In this document: positions 52,471-60,858 of the stretch, piece by piece
Numbering within the stretch: the first letter of the stretch is position 1
How the letters are laid out: every line of letters begins with the position of its first letter
Assembly: GCA_038529265.1 (NCBI GenBank)
Contig: JBCBDX010000004.1
Span: forward strand, 1-64,000
DNA: 64,000 bases
Direction: 5' to 3'
From: JBCBDX01 sp038529265
Lineage (GTDB): Bacteria; Pseudomonadota; Alphaproteobacteria; Rhizobiales; Rhizobiaceae
Position numbers and translations under genes: made by a program
The notes under the pieces: model-generated
What the model saw: only the letters and a program-made list of their open reading frames with translations
Told to the model about the DNA's origin: nothing
The model's database searches: none

Positions 52471-53122
52471 AACAGCATCGCTATTACGCCTGATGTCTTG
52501 GCTATCGCCCGTGTTTCCGACGGGCGGATTTGCTCATTCGGCCGGGCTTGAGCAGGCAGTTCATGATGGACACGTAACCAACGCTGAAGCATTACACGAC
52601 TGGATCAGGGCGCAGCTATCGTTTGGTTCGCTTTGGAATGACGCTGTCTTTTTGGCGTCAGCCAATCAGCGCGCAAAAGACGACTTATCATGCGACGATA
52701 TTATTGAGTTGGCCATTGCCATGACCAATGCCTCGGAGCGACTGAGCGAAACGATCAAGCAAGGCAATTCATTTTCAGATGCCGTTGGAACTTGGATCGA
52801 CGAAAATCATCGACTGCCTCCCAAGACACCGCTTCCAATTCATATTGGTTGGGCCGGTGGACATAGCCATATCAAGGCAGAGGATTGTGTTGCGGCATAT
52901 TTGCATGCCTTCGCATCAAATCAGCTTCAAGCAGCCATTCGCTTGAGTGTAATTGGGCAAAACGCATCGGCCAAATTGCTCGGCCAGCTTGAACCCAGCA
53001 TCGTACAAGCCGCACAAAAGGCTGCATCGAGTACATTGGAAGACCTTGGCACATGCACCTTTTTAGCTGATATTGCTGCCATGAAACATGAAACGCTGCA
53101 GCCAAGGCTGTTTCTTTCTTGA
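52463..53122 (+). CDS. ureF: UreF, urease accessory protein
   Basis: 219 residues of the all-helical UreF family: LRLMSWLSPVFPTGGFAHSAGLEQAVHDGHVTNAEALHDWI at the start and QAAIRLSVIGQNASAKLLGQLEPSIVQAA and DLGTCTFLADIAAMKHETLQPRLFLS at the end, the typical C-terminus. UreF controls GTP hydrolysis by UreG and gates CO2 and nickel delivery within the UreD-F-G complex. Partner UreD is not seen in the window. Its stop overlaps the next start as TTGA. Confidence 0.95.
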   Translation: MTETASLLRLMSWLSPVFPTGGFAHSAGLEQAVHDGHVTNAEALHDWIRAQLSFGSLWNDAVFLASANQRAKDDLSCDDIIELAIAMTNASERLSETIKQGNSFSDAVGTWIDENHRLPPKTPLPIHIGWAGGHSHIKAEDCVAAYLHAFASNQLQAAIRLSVIGQNASAKLLGQLEPSIVQAAQKAASSTLEDLGTCTFLADIAAMKHETLQPRLFLS

Positions 53123-53568
53123 CGAGTATCTTGGCTACATTTGTTTGCGGCATTCTACTTATGGTTGGCTTGATTCATGTCTATTGGGCTGCCGGTGGCA
53201 CCTGGCCCGGCACTGATGATGAAAGCCTGGCGAAAACCGTCGTTGGATCTAACGGCATTAAAGCGATGCCACCGCGCTGGATAACCACTTTGGTCTCAAT
53301 CTGCATTCTCATCGCTGCGATACTCCCGCTTGCATGGCTTGGATGGATCTACATCCCCTTGCCAAGTTGGATATTAACGGTCGCGATGATTGTTTTGACG
53401 CTCATATTTTTGGCGCGCGGCATCGGCGGATTTATTCCTGCGATTAAAAAGATGAATTCGGAAGAGCCCTTCGCGACGCTCGATGCGCGCTACTTCTCGC
53501 CCCTTATAATCGCGGTTGGCTTGGCTTTGCTCAACATCCTGGTGTTCAACTTTTCAGGTGCACAATGA
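53119..53568 (+). CDS. DUF3995-type membrane protein in the urease operon
   Basis: 149 residues with four transmembrane helices (about 3-24, 57-78, 83-105, 125-145), starting from TTG at 53119. The pattern VGLIHVYWAAGGTWPGTDDESLAKTVVG suits the DUF3995 family, whose function is unknown. It is placed between ureF and ureG with 4-base overlaps on both sides. In a urease setting it might move nickel, urea or ammonia, but nothing in the sequence proves transport. Confidence 0.85.
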   Translation: MTSILATFVCGILLMVGLIHVYWAAGGTWPGTDDESLAKTVVGSNGIKAMPPRWITTLVSICILIAAILPLAWLGWIYIPLPSWILTVAMIVLTLIFLARGIGGFIPAIKKMNSEEPFATLDARYFSPLIIAVGLALLNILVFNFSGAQ

Positions 53569-54194
53569 AAACCCAAAACGGCCCGCTTCGTTTAGGAATT
53601 GGCGGCCCAGTCGGGTCCGGCAAGACCAGCCTTACAGCTGCGCTTTGCACGGCAATGCGAGAGACCTACTCCATCGGTGTGATCACCAACGATATTTATA
53701 CGCGTGAAGATGCAGACGCCCTGGTCCACATGCAGGCGCTGCCTTCAGATCGCATTATCGGCGTTGAAACAGGTGGTTGTCCCCACACGGCAATCCGCGA
53801 AGATGCTTCGATCAATCTACGCGCAATCGATGAAATGAATGAGCGGCATACCGATCTGGATATCATTTTCATTGAAAGTGGCGGCGATAATCTGGCAGCA
53901 ACCTTCTCGCCCGATCTGGCAGATCTAACGCTTTATGTGATCTCGGTTTGCCAAGGTCAGGACATTCCACGCAAAGGCGGTTTGGCGATAACGCGCTCGG
54001 ATCTTTTAATCATCAACAAGGCAGACTTGGCACCTTTTGTCGAAGTCGATCTCGATCAAATGGATGCGGATGCCACTAAAAACAGACAGGGCCGTCCACA
54101 TGTCTTCACCAACTTAAAGCGTAGCCAAGGGGTCGAAGAAGTCGTCGACTTCCTGATCGAAACCGGTGGTTTGGCTCAAAAGAACGCCGCCTAG
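53565..54194 (+). CDS. ureG: UreG, urease accessory GTPase
   Basis: 209 residues. Walker A GGPVGSGKTSLTAALC, metal/nucleotide segment ITNDIYTREDADAL, the Ni-binding CPH motif GVETGGCPHTAIREDASIN, Walker B-like FIESGGDNLAATFSP and specificity motif INKADLAPFV. GTP-driven insertion of Ni into UreC. Last urease gene; its stop overlaps by 4 bases the stop of a convergent MBL-fold gene, so there is no room for a conventional terminator. Confidence 0.98.
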   Translation: MKTQNGPLRLGIGGPVGSGKTSLTAALCTAMRETYSIGVITNDIYTREDADALVHMQALPSDRIIGVETGGCPHTAIREDASINLRAIDEMNERHTDLDIIFIESGGDNLAATFSPDLADLTLYVISVCQGQDIPRKGGLAITRSDLLIINKADLAPFVEVDLDQMDADATKNRQGRPHVFTNLKRSQGVEEVVDFLIETGGLAQKNAA

Positions 54195-55063
54195 AATACA
54201 ATTTCCAACAAGTCGCGACCGACATGCAATGGCCTATCGTAGCCGCCCTCTTGCACACCTGCTTTCCAGGTCTGTTCGATGATCAGCGGATCATCGGACG
54301 GAACGAGATGGTGCAGCGCCAGTTGCTTGACGTTCGCTTGGCGGGCAATCCTCCCAACGTCCGTCGCATCTGTGTGACTGGCTTCCAAATGCTGCTTGAG
54401 CCGCTCTCCATTGGCAACGCGAGCCACAAGTCTATCAACGCCTTCAGCAATCATCGCCTCATGCACCAGCAAGTCGGCGTCTTTTGCAAAATCTATAAAA
54501 CCAGCAAACGGCGCTGTGTCCCCGGAAAAGGCAACCGACTTGCCATCAGCGTCAAAGCGTAGCGCGAAACTATCTTTAATTGGTGGGTGATTGTTGCGGC
54601 ACGTCATCATCGATATGCCGCCTATCGATTGGAGTTCTCCAATTACTTCGATTGACACCAATCCGTCGAAAGGCGGCCTACCTTCATCACGAATGCGCAG
54701 CTCAATATCGAACGCCATAGACTGCAAAAACGCGCGCCAATAGTCCGCTAGTCCATCTGGCCCAATCACACGTACCGGCGTCCTTAGTCCGGCGGTCCAA
54801 GCGGTGTGCAAGAGCGGCCCAAGTTCCAAATAGTGATCTGAATGCAAGTGCGTGATGACAATCGTCGCCAGGCTTTTCAGATCAACACCCGCCTTTACCA
54901 GCCTTCCGGCAACACCCAGACCGCAGTCGATGAGCACCTGTTCACCAGCCATGCACAAAAGTGACGATGTTGGCATACGATCTGGCGATGCGGGATAGAC
55001 AGCTGGTCCACCTTTGGTGCCCAGCAGAATCACGCGATCCTTCTCAATATCCTGCAAACTCAT
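54191..55063 (-). CDS. MBL-fold metallohydrolase (RNase Z-like)
   Basis: 290 residues from the last of four in-frame ATGs made by a 9-base repeat. Metal motif THLHSDHYLELGPLLHTAW, later ligands in FSGDTAPF, VHEAMIAEG and LALHHLVPSDDP, an RNase Z/PqqB-like branch. The preceding MSLQDIEKDRVILLGTKGGP is the typical start of that branch. Function may be a lactonase, arylsulfatase-like or RNA-processing enzyme. Convergent with ureG. Confidence 0.9.
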   Translation of the reverse strand: MSLQDIEKDRVILLGTKGGPAVYPASPDRMPTSSLLCMAGEQVLIDCGLGVAGRLVKAGVDLKSLATIVITHLHSDHYLELGPLLHTAWTAGLRTPVRVIGPDGLADYWRAFLQSMAFDIELRIRDEGRPPFDGLVSIEVIGELQSIGGISMMTCRNNHPPIKDSFALRFDADGKSVAFSGDTAPFAGFIDFAKDADLLVHEAMIAEGVDRLVARVANGERLKQHLEASHTDATDVGRIARQANVKQLALHHLVPSDDPLIIEQTWKAGVQEGGYDRPLHVGRDLLEIVF

Positions 55064-55096
55064 GAAATACATGAAATACATGAAATACATGAAATA
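55061..55096. repeat. Four copies of a 9-base repeat over a gene start
   Basis: CATGAAATA occurs four times in tandem (55061, 55070, 55079, 55088). On the minus strand every unit reads TATTTCATG, adding Tyr-Phe-Met and one more in-frame start codon to the MBL-fold gene. A unit length of 9 keeps the frame when copies are gained or lost, so slippage would change the number of starts and the leader peptide, not the enzyme. Confidence 0.9.
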
Positions 55097-55211
55097 GCCG
55101 AGCTGGAAGCGCGTCAACTGAGCGTCGTAATTCGGCCGTTGCACTTCTCAATTTGGCATCGAAACATATCAAAGCGTGCGGCAAGCTGTTGGCTCAGCGA
55201 GGAGAATGCTC

Positions 55212-56372
55212 ATGTCTGCGTCATCAGATAGGCAATTGCACAATGTGCTTGGCGATATTGCAACCGCCAACGGCCTACCCAACGCACATTACATCGATCC
55301 GCAAACGTTCGACCAAGAAGCGCACCAACTGTTCAATCGGCAATGGGCAGCGCTGGCATTTGAGCATGATTTGCCAGGACCAGGTCACGTCAAACCAATT
55401 GAGTTTCTGGGCCAACCGCTTTTGCTGGCTAGCGACCGCGATGGCCAAATCCGCGTTTTCTTCAATGTTTGCCGACATCGCGGCATGATCCTTGTTGACG
55501 AGCCACGTGAAGTCACCGGTGCGCTTCGGTGCCCATACCATTCATGGTGCTATGATTTGGCCGGAAACCTTCGCGCAACGCCGCATGTTGGCGGGCCGGG
55601 CCACAATGTGCACGATGCCGTTTGCGCTGAAAAGCTTGGCCTGATCGAAGTTCGAAGTCACATCTGGCGCAACATCGTCTTCATTAATTTGGACGGTACG
55701 GCCCCCTCGTTCGAGAATGCAAATAGTGAGCTCATTGAGAGATGGGCCGAGTTCGAAAAACCGATCTACTTCGGCGCAGCGGATTCAACATTTGAACTCA
55801 AACTGAAGACCAACTGGAAGTTGGCTGTCGAGAACTATTGTGAAAGCTATCATTTGCCGTGGGTACACCCGGCACTGAACAGCTATTCGCGGCTGGAAGA
55901 TCACTACAACATCGAGAGCCCCGACGGCTTTTCGGGCCAAGGCACGCATGTATATCGGCAGCTAAAGGACGCTGATGGTACCACCTTTCCCGATATGGAA
56001 GGACTGGCATCCAAATGGGACGCTGCCGCAGAGTATATCGCGCTTTATCCAAATGTGCTCCTTGGTGTCCACCGGGACCATTCTTTCGCTATCATTTTGG
56101 TGCCCGATGGTCCCGCCAAAACAACAGAGCGCATTGGGCTTTTTTATCATAAGCCAGAAGCCGTTGAGGAGAGTTTCGCACCACTGCGCGCAGCTAATAC
56201 CAAGCAATGGAAAGTGGTGTTCGAGGAGGATATTTTCGTGGTGGAGGGCATGCAGCGCGGGCGTTCAGCAAATGGATTTGACGGCGGTCGGTTTTCGCCG
56301 GTGATGGATGGCCCCACCCACAATTTCCATCAATGGGTAGCATCAAATCTGATCAACAATGGCCAAGCATAG
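55212..56372 (+). CDS. Rieske non-haem iron oxygenase, large subunit
   Basis: 386 residues from the ATG at 55212 with GAGGAGA upstream. Rieske centre Cys-x-His...Cys-x-x-His in NVCRHRGMILVDEP and RCPYHSWCYDL; catalytic domain with mononuclear iron ligands in ENYCESYHLPWVHPALNSY. The set is like the choline/glycine-betaine/carnitine monooxygenase-type branch. It probably hydroxylates or demethylates an N-methyl compound. A partner ferredoxin reductase is not adjacent. Overlaps the small gene that follows by 14 bases. Confidence 0.92.
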   Translation: MSASSDRQLHNVLGDIATANGLPNAHYIDPQTFDQEAHQLFNRQWAALAFEHDLPGPGHVKPIEFLGQPLLLASDRDGQIRVFFNVCRHRGMILVDEPREVTGALRCPYHSWCYDLAGNLRATPHVGGPGHNVHDAVCAEKLGLIEVRSHIWRNIVFINLDGTAPSFENANSELIERWAEFEKPIYFGAADSTFELKLKTNWKLAVENYCESYHLPWVHPALNSYSRLEDHYNIESPDGFSGQGTHVYRQLKDADGTTFPDMEGLASKWDAAAEYIALYPNVLLGVHRDHSFAIILVPDGPAKTTERIGLFYHKPEAVEESFAPLRAANTKQWKVVFEEDIFVVEGMQRGRSANGFDGGRFSPVMDGPTHNFHQWVASNLINNGQA

Positions 56373-56577
56373 TCAAAGCCTTGCCGAGCTAGTAGAAAAA
56401 GGAGACCATCTGGCAATAGTATTGGCTTACAGCGAAGCAGCCGAGGCGATGTTCGCCGAGAACAATGCAGATGCTGCCTACTTTTTCCTGACCCACGCAT
56501 ACATCCACGCACTTGAGGCGGGCATTGCGGAGGCTCAGCAGCTAGCCGAAAAGCTAAAAGGCGCTGGGCGCCTATAG
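56359..56577 (+). CDS. Small helical protein cotranslated with the Rieske oxygenase
   Basis: 72 residues, Ala-rich and all helical (SLAELVEKGDHLAIVLAYSEAAEAMFAENNADAAYFFLTHAYIHALEAG). It overlaps the Rieske gene by 14 bases and the stop of the convergent mutase gene by 6. The composition is protein-like and the setting supports translation, but I do not recognise it; a small partner subunit is one possibility. Confidence 0.65.
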   Translation: MAKHSQSLAELVEKGDHLAIVLAYSEAAEAMFAENNADAAYFFLTHAYIHALEAGIAEAQQLAEKLKGAGRL

Positions 56578-58743
56578 CGCAGCTTCTCCATCATAGTTGC
56601 GGCGACGCTCTCGCTCATCGAGGATATCAAGCAGGCTTTCGGCTGCCTTGAGAACATCCGTACCGGGTCCGAACACAGCTTCAATGCCGTTATCGCGCAG
56701 GAAATCATAATCTTGAGGCGGGATAACACCGCCGCAAATGACGATCTTGTCCGCCGCATCGCGGCTGGCCAACTCGGTGACCAGCATGGGCGCAAGCGTC
56801 TTGTGTCCAGCAGCGTGGGACGACACACCAACGATATCGACATTGTTTTCAACAGCCATATCCGCCGCTTCCTGCGGCGTTTGGAAAAGCGGGCCAACAT
56901 GCACGTCAAAACCCAAATCCTGGAAAGCTGTTGCAATGACCTTGGCGCCGCGGTCGTGACCATCCTGCCCCATCTTGGCAACCAGAATGGATGGCGTACG
57001 GCCACGCGATGAAGACGCATCAGCAATCCGGGACTTGATCGCCGCAAAGCGTTCATCGCCCTCGTAAGCCGCCCCATAGACGCCGGTTATCGTTACGACC
57101 TCGCCTTTGTATCGTCCAAAAGCCGCTTCCATAGCGTCGGATATCTCGCCCACCGATGCGCGTTTGCGCGCTGCTTCGACGGCAGCACCTAAGAGATTGC
57201 CTTCACCGCTTTGCGCGACTTGAGCTAGTGCGGCAAGTGCTGCGCGACATGCGTCTTCATCACGCGATGAACGCACGCGTTTTAGCCGAGCAACCTGCGC
57301 CATCCGAACAGCTGTATTGTCGATATCGAGAATATCGATCTCGTCTTCCTGTTCGAGACGATATTTGTTCACCCCGACAATGACGCTCTCACCGCGATCA
57401 ACCGCCGCTTGCTTGCGGGCAGCAGCTTCTTCAATCTGGCGCTTGGGCAAGCCTTCCTGAACGGCCTTGGTCATGCCGCCAGCCGCTTCGATCTCTTCCA
57501 TCAGCGCCCAAGCCTTGTCCGCCAACTCCTTGGTGAGATTTTCGACATAGTAAGAGCCGGCCAGGGGATCGACAGTGTCAGTGACACCTGTCTCATGCTG
57601 TAAGATCAACTGGGTGTTACGCGCAATGCGCGATGAAAACTCGGTTGGTAACGCCATGGCTTCGTCAAACGAGTTGGTATGCAATGACTGTGTGCCACCC
57701 AAAACGGCAGCCATCGCCTCATAAGCCGTGCGTACGATGTTATTATACGGATCCTGTTCCTGCAGCGAAACGCCGGACGTCTGACAATGAGTACGCAGCA
57801 TGGAGGATTGAGCTTTCTTTGGCTCAAATTCCTGCATGATGCGCGCCCACAATAAACGTGCTGCACGAAGCTTTGCTGCTTCGGCAAAAAAGTTCATTCC
57901 AATACAAAAGAAGAAAGAAAGCCGCCCTGCAAACGCATCAACATCCATGCCCTTGGCGAGCGCCGCGCGCACATATTCGCGCCCATCGGCAAGCGTGAAA
58001 GCCAGTTCCTGAACAAGCGTAGAGCCCGCTTCTTGAATGTGATAGCCAGAGATGGAAATCGAGTTGAACTTCGGCATTTCCTGCGCGGTATATTCGATGA
58101 TGTCCGCAATAATCCGCATCGAGGGTTCAGGTGGATAGATATAGGTGTTGCGGACCATGAATTCTTTGAGGATGTCGTTCTGGATCGTACCGGAAAGCTT
58201 TGAACGTTCGACGCCCTGCTCTTCACCGGCGACAATGAACATGGCCAGCACCGGAATAACCGCCCCGTTCATGGTCATGGAGACCGACATCTCCTCCAAT
58301 GGAATGCCATCAAAGAGGATCTTCATATCTTCGACGGTGTCGATGGCAACGCCCGCCTTGCCGACATCACCGACAACACGCTCATGGTCGGAATCATAGC
58401 CGCGGTGGGTCGCCAAATCGAAAGCAACTGAGAGGCCCTTCTGGCCAGCTGCCAATGCTTTGCGATAAAAAGCGTTGGACTCCTCAGCTGTCGAAAACCC
58501 AGCATACTGGCGGATGGTCCAAGGCCGTCCGGTGTACATGGTGGCTCGCGGACCGCGCACAAATGGCGCCACACCCGGCAGGCTACCAAGGTGGCCGATG
58601 CCTTCAAGATCATCGGCTGTATAAAGCGGTTTGACGGTTATGCCATCTTCCGTAATCGTCTCGATTTCCGAAAGCGGTTTTCCACGTAGCTCTTTTTGAG
58701 CCAGATTGGCCCATTTGTCTTTGTTTGCGACCGCATCAGACAT
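56572..58743 (-). CDS. Methylmalonyl-CoA mutase
   Basis: 723 residues from the ATG at 58743, which has GGGAGA upstream; a longer reading has no homology character. N-terminal CoA-binding barrel: GSLPGVAPFVRGPRATMYTGRPWTIRQYAGFSTAEESNAFYR, VAFDLATHRGYDSDH, FNSISISGYHIQEAGSTLVQELAFTLADG. C-terminal B12 domain from about 590 with the DxHxxG motif KMGQDGHDRGAKVIATAFQDLGFDVHVG and SSHAAGHKTL, VICGG. Interconverts methylmalonyl-CoA and succinyl-CoA, the final step of propionyl-CoA use. Single-chain form. Its end overlaps the small gene after the Rieske oxygenase. Confidence 0.97.
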   Translation of the reverse strand: MSDAVANKDKWANLAQKELRGKPLSEIETITEDGITVKPLYTADDLEGIGHLGSLPGVAPFVRGPRATMYTGRPWTIRQYAGFSTAEESNAFYRKALAAGQKGLSVAFDLATHRGYDSDHERVVGDVGKAGVAIDTVEDMKILFDGIPLEEMSVSMTMNGAVIPVLAMFIVAGEEQGVERSKLSGTIQNDILKEFMVRNTYIYPPEPSMRIIADIIEYTAQEMPKFNSISISGYHIQEAGSTLVQELAFTLADGREYVRAALAKGMDVDAFAGRLSFFFCIGMNFFAEAAKLRAARLLWARIMQEFEPKKAQSSMLRTHCQTSGVSLQEQDPYNNIVRTAYEAMAAVLGGTQSLHTNSFDEAMALPTEFSSRIARNTQLILQHETGVTDTVDPLAGSYYVENLTKELADKAWALMEEIEAAGGMTKAVQEGLPKRQIEEAAARKQAAVDRGESVIVGVNKYRLEQEDEIDILDIDNTAVRMAQVARLKRVRSSRDEDACRAALAALAQVAQSGEGNLLGAAVEAARKRASVGEISDAMEAAFGRYKGEVVTITGVYGAAYEGDERFAAIKSRIADASSSRGRTPSILVAKMGQDGHDRGAKVIATAFQDLGFDVHVGPLFQTPQEAADMAVENNVDIVGVSSHAAGHKTLAPMLVTELASRDAADKIVICGGVIPPQDYDFLRDNGIEAVFGPGTDVLKAAESLLDILDERERRRNYDGEAAL

Positions 58744-58762
58744 GGTCAGTCTCCCAACTGGA

Positions 58763-59833
58763 TCAGCCAGCATCAAAATGTTCAATCGATGCGTTGATAA
58801 TCGCATCACGGACTTCATCGGACTCCTGCCCGATGCAATGACGCGAAGCTTCAAAGTGCTGGCGCGTGCAATTGCCAAGCTTATTACACAAAGAAACAGC
58901 CGCATCAGTATCGACGATGGTATCCTGTCCCGCAGTGAACATCAGGACTGGCGCGGTGATCTTTTCCGCATAGCCCGGCGCAAAAAGATCATCGGTCGAA
59001 TTGATTGTTTCGTGCACCCAGCGTGCGGTCGGCCCATTTACTCTCTTGCGCTCATCGAGCGCAAAAAGCGCGTCGCGCAACTGCGCCTTTTTAGGGTTCG
59101 CATTGCATTCAGTCGCGCTTCCAAAGTTGATATTTGCGATATCCCAAGGACCTCTGCCGGGCGCAAAGACTTCGCCTAATCCGGTATAGGTCAGAACTGC
59201 TCCAATCACGCGCGCGACGCCATATGGAAACTCGCCGGTGAAAATCTTGGCCATCGGTACGATCAGTGCGTAATTGTCTGCATCGGCCAAACCATCGCCG
59301 GCCATACGCATCGTGATATGGGCACCCTGTGATATTGCGTAGACATTGAGGGGAAGATCTGGCCGTGCGACAGACTCTATGAATTTGGACAGGTCTGCCG
59401 CCAGGACAGCATAGTCTTCAACATGACCTTTCTCCGGGTTGGTCAAAAGCCGCGTCGACAAACCCTGCCCGCGATATTCAAAGCCATAAGTCAAAAATCC
59501 GTTGGCATGAAACTGGTTGATTGATCGGGACAACATCTCAAGAGGCGCGGTATAGCCCGGCACAACAATAACCACACCTTTCGGATTAGTTGGAGGGTTT
59601 TCAAAGCGCCCTGTTCGAAGTTCAATGCCCTCTTCTGGCTCAAAACTCTCCCACAACCAGCCCTCACCGAGCGGTTCGACCGCCACAGTTAGGTAGTCTG
59701 CAGCGAGCGACCGATCTTTTTCGGACACCGATGCATATGAATGCTCCTCTGCGACAAGCAGATACATTCCATAAGCCCATGCCGCACCCATAATGATTGC
59801 AATGCCAATGAGAAATCTCTTCAGTATTTTCAT
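58763..59833 (-). CDS. Membrane-anchored alpha/beta hydrolase (lysophospholipase-like)
   Basis: 356 residues from the ATG at 59833, preceded by GGAGG. An N-terminal hydrophobic segment about 5-27 (RFLIGIAIIMGAAWAYGMYLLV) makes it anchored or exported. Lysophospholipase/monoglyceride-lipase core: VVIVVPGYTAPLEMLSRSINQFHANGFLTYGFEYRGQGLS, Asp in MFTAGQDTIVDTD, His in EASRHCIGQES. The nucleophile elbow reads AISQGA instead of GxSxG, so the first Gly is replaced by Ala, as in some relatives. Next to the mutase gene in the same direction. Confidence 0.88.
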   Translation of the reverse strand: MKILKRFLIGIAIIMGAAWAYGMYLLVAEEHSYASVSEKDRSLAADYLTVAVEPLGEGWLWESFEPEEGIELRTGRFENPPTNPKGVVIVVPGYTAPLEMLSRSINQFHANGFLTYGFEYRGQGLSTRLLTNPEKGHVEDYAVLAADLSKFIESVARPDLPLNVYAISQGAHITMRMAGDGLADADNYALIVPMAKIFTGEFPYGVARVIGAVLTYTGLGEVFAPGRGPWDIANINFGSATECNANPKKAQLRDALFALDERKRVNGPTARWVHETINSTDDLFAPGYAEKITAPVLMFTAGQDTIVDTDAAVSLCNKLGNCTRQHFEASRHCIGQESDEVRDAIINASIEHFDAG

Positions 59834-59859
59834 CTGTCCCGCCTCCCCACGACACAGCA

Positions 59860-60858
59860 TCAGCTCTTTTTAAAACGGAACTCCGTTACTTGCCTTAAAA
59901 CCTCTCCCGGCCGCAGCAAGGCAGATGGGAACTCCGGTCGATTGGGTGCATCTGGCCAGACTTGTGTTTCCAGCGCAATGCCTGAACGCGACCCGTAAGA
60001 CTTGTGCTCTAAACCAAGCAAGACGTCATCCAAACCGTCGCCAGTATATATTTGAAGCCCCGGCTCCGTGGTGGCAACTTCCATTTCGATCCCGCTCGCC
60101 TTACATGCCAGACGCGCTACTGGCCTCAGAGGCACTCTAGTTTGCGACAAACAAACATTATGGTCGATCTGAAGGCTCCCTACTTCTCTCATCTTCCGAA
60201 AATCGATCCAACTATGCTCGATTTCAGTCGGGGCGCCAGCGGGTATCAGCAGTGCGTTCACCGGGAGATATGCATCTGCCGAGAATTGAAGTTCATGGGC
60301 ATGGATTGACGATGATCCACCGTCTTGCAGATTGAAGTAGGTGTGTTGCGCCAGGGAGCATATTGTCGGCGCTTCTGCTTCAGCCAGAAACGTAACGCTA
60401 AGCGTACCGGCATCATCCAGCGCGTAGGTGCAGCGCACGGAAAGACGGCCCGGGAAACCCATATCACCATCGGGGCTATCCAGCAGCAAGGTCACCGCAT
60501 GGGCGCTAACGTTTTCAATCTGCCAAACCTTCGATGAAAAGCCACGGCCGCCCCCATGCAGCATGTTGCCGTTTTCGTTGGCTTCCAGTTTGTAGTCTAC
60601 ACCATCCAGATTCAGTCGAGCGCCGGCGATCCGATTGGCAAACCGCCCGACAACGGCACCAAGGTAGGCTGTATCCAATTCATAGTCAGCAACACTATTG
60701 AGGCCCAGCACCAGCGGATGCAGATGGCCGTTGAGGCGCAAATCTCGCAAACATGCGCCGAGCGTGATGACCTCAGCGCGCATCGGGCCCCGCGCCAGAA
60801 AGACGCGGTGCACATCATCGCCGAGAGCGGTTTGCCCCCAAACTGCAACAGAGCTCAA
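59860..60858 (-). CDS. Aldose 1-epimerase (mutarotase)
   Basis: 332 residues of the GalM family. Catalytic His in SLAQHTYFNLQDGG and Glu in ALETQVWPDAPNRP; barrel strands such as GAVVGRFANRIAGARLNLDGVDYKLEANENGNMLHGGGRGFSSKVW. Interconverts sugar anomers, here possibly as a housekeeping partner to uptake of sugars. Starts with TTG that overlaps the stop of the upstream dehydrogenase as TTGA. Linked to GabD by translation, so a shared pathway for a hexose-derived aldehyde is possible. Confidence 0.93.
   Translation of the reverse strand: MSSVAVWGQTALGDDVHRVFLARGPMRAEVITLGACLRDLRLNGHLHPLVLGLNSVADYELDTAYLGAVVGRFANRIAGARLNLDGVDYKLEANENGNMLHGGGRGFSSKVWQIENVSAHAVTLLLDSPDGDMGFPGRLSVRCTYALDDAGTLSVTFLAEAEAPTICSLAQHTYFNLQDGGSSSIHAHELQFSADAYLPVNALLIPAGAPTEIEHSWIDFRKMREVGSLQIDHNVCLSQTRVPLRPVARLACKASGIEMEVATTEPGLQIYTGDGLDDVLLGLEHKSYGSRSGIALETQVWPDAPNRPEFPSALLRPGEVLRQVTEFRFKKS

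Noticed and set aside
58744..58905. Upstream extension of the methylmalonyl-CoA mutase
   Set aside because: It overlaps the neighbouring hydrolase gene and has no homology character; the ATG at 58743 has a good ribosome site.
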